A stretch of 64,000 nt of DNA, taken from Paenibacillus contaminans (lineage in GTDB: Bacteria > Bacillota > Bacilli > Paenibacillales > NBRC-103111). How positions within the stretch are numbered: position 1 is the first letter of the stretch; every line of letters starts with the position of its first letter. The notes under the pieces were generated by a model. It searched no databases. It saw only the letters and a program-made list of their open reading frames with translations, and was not told where the DNA came from. The translations under genes and the position numbers were made by a program. Below are positions 58,851 through 64,000 of this stretch, piece by piece. The DNA is taken from the NCBI RefSeq assembly GCF_003285015.1, contig NZ_QMFB01000019.1, positions 119,314-183,313 of the forward strand. Direction: 5' to 3'.

Positions 58851-60848
58851 ATGAGCGATATTGAGCTTAACCGCAGAAAATTTGAGCTGGTTTCCAATTT
58901 TGCGCCTCAGGGCGATCAGCCGAAGGCGATCGAAGAGCTAGTCCGCCGCGTTCAAAGCGGCAGCATGCATCAGGCGCTTCTCGGAGCGACCGGCACCGGC
59001 AAAACGTACACGATTGCCAACGTTATCGCGCAGCTGAACCGGCCGACGCTTGTAATGGCCCACAACAAGACGCTGGCGGCGCAGCTGCACAGCGAATTCA
59101 AAGAATTTTTTCCGAACAACGCCGTCGAATACTTCGTCAGTTACTACGACTACTTCCAGCCGGAAGCATACATTCCATCCACCGACACTTACATTGAGAA
59201 GGATTCCAGCATCAACGACGAGATCGACAAGCTCCGCCACTCGGCGACCAGCTCGTTGTTCGAGCGCCGCGACGTCATCATCGTAGCGAGCGTTTCGTGC
59301 ATTTACGGCCTCGGTTCTCCTAAAGAATACGGCGAGCTCGTCCTTTCTCTGCGCGTCGGCATGGAGCGGTCGCGGAACGAGCTTCTGCACCGTCTCGTGG
59401 ATATCCAATACCAGCGGAACGATATAAATTTCGTACGGGGGACGTTCCGCGTGCGGGGCGATGTTGTAGAAATCTTTCCTGCATCGGGCAGCGAGCACGC
59501 GATCCGGGTCGAGCTGTTCGGCGACGAGATCGAGCGCATGACGGAAATCAACGTGCTGACCGGCGAAATTATCGGCGAACGCGAGCATGTCGCGATCTTC
59601 CCGGCTTCTCACTTCGTCACCCGGGAGGAGACGATGAAACGGGCGATCGTCAATATCGAGCGTGAGCTCGAAGAACGTCTCGTTGAGCTGCGCGAGGCGA
59701 ATAAGCTTCTGGAGGCGCAGCGGCTGGAGCAGCGTACCCGGTACGACATCGAGATGATGCTGGAGATGGGCTTCTGCTCGGGCATCGAGAATTATTCGGG
59801 TCCGCTTACCTTCCGCGAACGGGGCGCAACGCCTTATACGCTTCTGGATTACTTCCCGGACGATATGCTGTATGTCGTAGACGAATCGCACGTGTCGCTT
59901 CCGCAGGTCCGCGCGATGTATAAGGGCGACAGGGCACGCAAAGAAATGCTTGTCGAGCATGGCTTCCGGCTGCCCTCCGCGCTGGATAACCGTCCGCTTC
60001 GATTCGAGGAATTCGAAGAGAAGATGACCCAAGCGATTTACGTATCGGCGACCCCGGGACCGTATGAGCTGGAGCATTGTCCGGAAATGGTGGAGCAGAT
60101 CATCCGGCCGACCGGCTTGCTCGATCCGATTATCGAGGTGCGTCCGACGAAGGGGCAGATCGATGATTTGCTCGGCGAAATCAACGACCGCATCGCGAAA
60201 GACGAGCGCGTCCTCGTTACGACGCTGACCAAGAAGATGGCCGAGGATTTAACGGACTATTTGAAGGAAGTCGGAATTAAAGTGCGTTATTTGCACTCTG
60301 ACATAAAGACGCTCGAGCGTTTGCAAATTTTACGCGATTTGCGGCTAGGCGTATTCCATGTGCTCGTCGGGATCAACCTCCTGAGAGAAGGGCTCGATTT
60401 GCCGGAGGTGTCGCTTGTCGCTATTCTCGATGCCGATAAGGAAGGCTTTCTGCGGGCGGAGCGCTCGCTTATTCAAACGATTGGGCGCGCGGCGCGGAAT
60501 GCGGATGGACGCGTAATCATGTACGCCGACAAAGTAACCGATTCGATGGACAAAGCGATATCCGAAACGCGCCGCCGCCGAACGATCCAGGAAGGCTTCA
60601 ACGAACAGCACGGCATTACGCCGACAACGATTCAGAAGAAGGTTCGCGACGTGATTGAGGCGACCAAAGTGGCCGAGCAGAAGGCGGACTATTTGACGGA
60701 TGTCAAGCAAGGCAAGATGTCGAAGAAGGATCGGGCTTCCCTGATCGAGCGTTTGCAGTCGGAGATGAAGGAAGCCGCGAAAAATTTGCAGTTCGAGCGT
60801 GCAGCCGAGCTGCGTGACGCCATTATGGAGTTGAAAGCGCAGGATTAA
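58851..60848 (+). CDS. uvrB: UvrB, excision nuclease subunit B
   Basis: A 665-residue helicase-like damage verifier of nucleotide excision repair. Walker A GATGTGKTYT near 43, beta-hairpin region YYDYFQPEAYIPSTDTYIEKDSS near 95-117, DESHVSLP near 341, helicase motifs QTIGRAARN near 542, and a C-terminal UVR domain (LQSEMKEAAKNLQFERAAELRDAIMELK) that recruits UvrC. ATG 58851 follows GGTGGGGG. Paired with uvrA 56 bases downstream. Confidence 0.97.
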   Translation: MSDIELNRRKFELVSNFAPQGDQPKAIEELVRRVQSGSMHQALLGATGTGKTYTIANVIAQLNRPTLVMAHNKTLAAQLHSEFKEFFPNNAVEYFVSYYDYFQPEAYIPSTDTYIEKDSSINDEIDKLRHSATSSLFERRDVIIVASVSCIYGLGSPKEYGELVLSLRVGMERSRNELLHRLVDIQYQRNDINFVRGTFRVRGDVVEIFPASGSEHAIRVELFGDEIERMTEINVLTGEIIGEREHVAIFPASHFVTREETMKRAIVNIERELEERLVELREANKLLEAQRLEQRTRYDIEMMLEMGFCSGIENYSGPLTFRERGATPYTLLDYFPDDMLYVVDESHVSLPQVRAMYKGDRARKEMLVEHGFRLPSALDNRPLRFEEFEEKMTQAIYVSATPGPYELEHCPEMVEQIIRPTGLLDPIIEVRPTKGQIDDLLGEINDRIAKDERVLVTTLTKKMAEDLTDYLKEVGIKVRYLHSDIKTLERLQILRDLRLGVFHVLVGINLLREGLDLPEVSLVAILDADKEGFLRAERSLIQTIGRAARNADGRVIMYADKVTDSMDKAISETRRRRTIQEGFNEQHGITPTTIQKKVRDVIEATKVAEQKADYLTDVKQGKMSKKDRASLIERLQSEMKEAAKNLQFERAAELRDAIMELKAQD

Positions 60849-60904
60849 CGGGCGCTATTTATAAGATTTACATGTGGGAACACCGAAAGGATGGGGAAAC
60901 GCAA

Positions 60905-63787
60905 GTGGCAACCGAAAGCATCGTCATCAAGGGAGCTAGGGCTCACAATCTTAAAAATATCGACGTGACGATCCCGCGGGACCGTTTCGTCGTGCTGACC
61001 GGGCTTAGCGGTTCAGGCAAATCCTCGCTGGCGTTCGATACGATCTATGCGGAAGGACAGCGCCGGTATGTAGAATCTCTGTCGGCGTATGCGCGGCAGT
61101 TTTTGGGCCAAATGGATAAGCCGGATGTCGATTCGATCGACGGCTTATCGCCGGCCATTTCGATCGACCAGAAGACGACAAGCCGCAACCCGCGTTCGAC
61201 TGTCGGTACCGTAACCGAAATATACGATTACTTGCGGCTGTTGTTCGCGCGTATAGGACGGCCGCATTGTCCGGATCACGGCATCGAAATCACATCGCAA
61301 ACGGTCGAGCAGATGGTCGACCGTATTATGGAATACCCGGAGCGGACGAAGCTGCAAATTTTGGCGCCGCTTGTTTCCGGGCGCAAGGGCGAGCATAGCA
61401 AGCTGCTTGCCGATGTTCACAAGCAGGGCTTCGTACGGGTGCGCGTGAACGGAGAAATCCACGACCTGTCCGATAAAATCGAACTCGAGAAAAACAAGAA
61501 ACATTCGATCGAGGTGGTTGTCGACCGCATCGTCGTGAAAGACGACGTGCACGCGCGTCTCGCCGATTCGCTTGAGACGGCGTTGAAGCTCGCGAACGGA
61601 CGCGTCATCGTTGACGTAATGGATCACGAAGAGCTTTTGTTCAGCCAAAACCTCGCGTGTCCGGAATGCGGCTTCAGCATCGACGAGCTGGCTCCGCGGA
61701 TGTTCTCGTTTAACAGCCCGTTCGGTGCATGTCCGGACTGCGACGGTTTGGGCGTCAAAATGATCGTCGATCCCGATCTGCTCGTGCCGAATCCGGAGCA
61801 GACGATCGAGGAAGGCGCCTTCGAGGCTTGGGCCGGAAGCACTTCGAACTACTACCCGCAGTTTCTTGCATCCGTCTGCGCGCATTATCAAATTCCGCGC
61901 GATGTGCCGGTCAAGGAGTTTACGGCCGAGCAGATGAAGATATTGATGTACGGTACCGGCGGCGAAAAAGTGCGTTTTCGCTACGAGAACGATTTCGGAC
62001 AATCGAAAGAAGCGCTAGTGCCGTTTGAGGGCATCGTCAGAAATTTGGAGCGCCGTTATCGGGATACCGGTTCGGACGGCATTCGGGAGTATATTGAGGC
62101 GTACATGAGCGCGAAGCCATGCGGTCGCTGCAAAGGACAGCGCTTGAAACCGGAAAGTCTTGCCGTTACGATCAACAGCCGGAACATTGCGTATGCGACC
62201 GATCTGTCGATTGGGGACGCGCAGCAGTTTTTCGAAGGATTGTCCTTGAATGAGAAAGAATTGGCGATCGGCCATTTAATCTTGAGGGAAATCAAGTCGA
62301 GGCTCGGCTTCCTCGTAAACGTAGGCTTGGATTACTTGTCGCTAAGCCGCGCAGCGGGAACGCTGTCCGGCGGGGAAGCGCAGCGGATCCGGCTTGCTAC
62401 GCAGGTCGGCTCGAGCTTGATGGGCGTCCTGTATATTTTGGACGAGCCGAGCATCGGATTGCACCAGCGCGATAACGACAGGCTTATCCGTACGCTTGAG
62501 CATATGCGCGATCTGGGCAATACGCTTATTGTCGTCGAGCATGACGAGGATACGATGCTTGCGGCCGATTACATTATCGACATCGGACCGGGCGCCGGCA
62601 TACACGGCGGTCAGATCATCGCTCAAGGAACGCCTCAAGAAGTGATGGCCGATGAAAATTCGCTGACCGGACAATATTTGAGCGGACGGAAGTTCATTCC
62701 GGTCGCTGCCGAGCGACGCAAGACGAACGGCAAATGGCTGGAGGTTAAAGGAGCTAAGGAGAACAACCTGCGCAACGTTAACCTGAAGGTGCCGCTTGGC
62801 GTGTTCTCCTGCGTGACGGGCGTTTCCGGATCCGGCAAGAGTACGCTGATCAACGAGATTTTGTATAAAACATTGGCGCGCGAGTTGAACGGTGCGAAGA
62901 CGCGTCCCGGCGAGTACAAGCAAATGCTGGGATTGGAGCATGTCGAGAAGGTAATCGATATCGATCAATCGCCGATCGGCCGTACGCCGCGTTCCAACCC
63001 GGCGACATATACTGGCGTGTTCGACGATATTCGCGATGTGTTCGCAACGACGACCGAAGCCAAAGTGCGCGGTTATAAGAAGGGACGCTTCAGCTTTAAC
63101 GTGAAGGGCGGAAGATGCGAAGCTTGCCGCGGCGACGGCATCATTCGGATCGAAATGCATTTCTTGCCGGACGTTTACGTTCCATGCGAGGTGTGCAAGG
63201 GCAAACGTTATAACCGCGAAACGCTTGAAGTGAAGTACAAAAGCAAAAATATCGCCGAAGTGCTCGAACTAACGATCGAGGATGCATGCGAATTTTTCAA
63301 GAACATTCCTCGCGTACACCGCAAGCTGCAATCGCTGTTCGATGTCGGACTCGGCTATATGAAAATCGGCCAACCGGCGACGACGCTTTCGGGAGGCGAA
63401 GCGCAGCGCGTGAAGCTTGCGGCCGAGTTGTACCGGCGCAGCACCGGCAAGTCGATTTATATTCTCGACGAGCCGACGACAGGGCTGCACATCGACGATA
63501 TCGATCGGCTGCTCCGGGTGCTTCACAGACTCGTGGATAACGGCGAGACTGTGCTCGTCATCGAGCATAATCTCGATGTCATCAAGACGGCTGATTATTT
63601 GATCGATTTGGGACCTGAGGGAGGCAGTCGCGGCGGCTCGATTATCGCTACGGGAACTCCGGAGCAAGTCGTACGAGTGGAAGGTTCGTATACTGGGAAG
63701 TATTTGAAGCCGATTCTTGAGCGTGATCGGGCACGGACGGAAGCGATGGAGCAGCAACAGAAAGAGCTGGAGAAAGCGGCTTTGTAA
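60905..63787 (+). CDS. uvrA: UvrA, excision nuclease subunit A
   Basis: A 960-residue ABC-type damage sensor. Two ATP-binding modules: Walker A GLSGSGKSSL near 32 and GVSGSGKSTL near 640. Signatures are LSGGEAQRI near 488 and LSGGEAQRVKL near 830. Zinc modules: CPEC...CPDC near 252-283 and CEAC...CEVC near 740-767. The GTG at 60905 follows GGATGGGG by eight bases and gives the usual start (ATESIVIKGARAHNLKNI). Same operon as uvrB. Confidence 0.97.
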   Translation: MATESIVIKGARAHNLKNIDVTIPRDRFVVLTGLSGSGKSSLAFDTIYAEGQRRYVESLSAYARQFLGQMDKPDVDSIDGLSPAISIDQKTTSRNPRSTVGTVTEIYDYLRLLFARIGRPHCPDHGIEITSQTVEQMVDRIMEYPERTKLQILAPLVSGRKGEHSKLLADVHKQGFVRVRVNGEIHDLSDKIELEKNKKHSIEVVVDRIVVKDDVHARLADSLETALKLANGRVIVDVMDHEELLFSQNLACPECGFSIDELAPRMFSFNSPFGACPDCDGLGVKMIVDPDLLVPNPEQTIEEGAFEAWAGSTSNYYPQFLASVCAHYQIPRDVPVKEFTAEQMKILMYGTGGEKVRFRYENDFGQSKEALVPFEGIVRNLERRYRDTGSDGIREYIEAYMSAKPCGRCKGQRLKPESLAVTINSRNIAYATDLSIGDAQQFFEGLSLNEKELAIGHLILREIKSRLGFLVNVGLDYLSLSRAAGTLSGGEAQRIRLATQVGSSLMGVLYILDEPSIGLHQRDNDRLIRTLEHMRDLGNTLIVVEHDEDTMLAADYIIDIGPGAGIHGGQIIAQGTPQEVMADENSLTGQYLSGRKFIPVAAERRKTNGKWLEVKGAKENNLRNVNLKVPLGVFSCVTGVSGSGKSTLINEILYKTLARELNGAKTRPGEYKQMLGLEHVEKVIDIDQSPIGRTPRSNPATYTGVFDDIRDVFATTTEAKVRGYKKGRFSFNVKGGRCEACRGDGIIRIEMHFLPDVYVPCEVCKGKRYNRETLEVKYKSKNIAEVLELTIEDACEFFKNIPRVHRKLQSLFDVGLGYMKIGQPATTLSGGEAQRVKLAAELYRRSTGKSIYILDEPTTGLHIDDIDRLLRVLHRLVDNGETVLVIEHNLDVIKTADYLIDLGPEGGSRGGSIIATGTPEQVVRVEGSYTGKYLKPILERDRARTEAMEQQQKELEKAAL

Positions 63788-63832
63788 CGGGATCGAAACA
63801 GGGGTTGCATGCTGCATAGCAGAACAGAAGCC

Positions 63833-63883
63833 GGTTCTGCATGGTTTACGATTTTGTATGATTTACAGTTCTGCATGGTTTAC
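63833..63883 (+). repeat. Three tandem copies of a 17-base unit
   Basis: GGTTCTGCATGGTTTAC (63833-63849), GATTTTGTATGATTTAC (63850-63866) and AGTTCTGCATGGTTTAC (63867-63883). Copies 1 and 3 differ only at the first base. They lie in non-coding DNA after uvrA. Confidence 0.8.
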
Positions 63884-64000
63884 CACCGCCTAGCGAGTAA
63901 ATCAGCATATAAAGAAGCTTCCATCTCCACCCGATAGGAGGCCACTGACAAACTAATGATTTTTCAGTGAGTTCCAGTAGCGGGTACAAAAAATGCGACA

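Noticed and set aside
58938..60077. 379-codon open frame opposite uvrB
   Set aside because: Antisense shadow of a highly conserved gene; no motif.

Overview
The window looks like chromosome from a flagellated, spore-former-type Firmicute of the Paenibacillaceae (Paenibacillus/Cohnella-like). Support: the order comFA-comFC-yvyF, flgM-flgN-flgK-flgL-yviE-fliW-csrA-hag, flaG-fliD-fliS-fliT, csp, hpf-secA-prfB, ftsE-ftsX-(M23)-ctpB-minJ and uvrB-uvrA is the Bacillus subtilis comF-to-uvrA layout. It is combined with LplB/YtcP/LplA-type sugar transporters under large membrane-anchored AraC regulators and with an S-layer-homology (SLH) surface protein. All assignments come from reading the sequence; no database search was run.

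Layout. 1-3120: DNA-uptake genes comFA (cut by the window edge) and comFC, then yvyF. 3276-9394: a carbohydrate ABC cluster (lipoprotein and two permeases on the minus strand, a divergent membrane AraC regulator on the plus strand) lying between yvyF and flgM, which are neighbours in B. subtilis. 9502-19130: late flagellar genes in three blocks, each headed by a SigD-type promoter, with a CsrA-binding hairpin in the flagellin leader. 19131-24571: cold-shock gene, hibernation factor, secA and prfB (with the +1 frameshift); a cluster of DnaA-box-like 9-mers sits upstream of the cold-shock gene. 24797-25666: a YitT-family membrane protein. 25898-34687: the complete arginine pathway argCJBDFGH behind two ARG boxes that overlap a promoter.

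34977-46930 is an accessory locus, visibly more A/T-rich in its first half: an AraC-type membrane regulator, a second LplB/YtcP/SBP transporter, a cytoplasmic beta-propeller-like protein, a secreted paralogue of it ending in cohesin and dockerin modules, and a secreted protein with one cohesin-like module and three SLH repeats. Together they read as a miniature scaffoldin-like surface assembly joined to a sugar importer. It is the most unusual part of the window.

47019-56631: a DUF4097/DUF1700 pair, a VanW/G5 protein, and the cell-separation group ftsEX, M23 hydrolase, ctpB and minJ. 56714-58289: a motAB-type stator pair on the minus strand. 58851-63787: uvrB-uvrA. A short palindromic repeat with CGGTAAACG / CGTTTATCCTTG ends recurs in at least five places (24.7, 45.8, 48.7, 56.7 and 58.5 kb), all intergenic or just touching a stop codon. 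I found no rRNA, tRNA, CRISPR array, insertion sequence or prophage gene.
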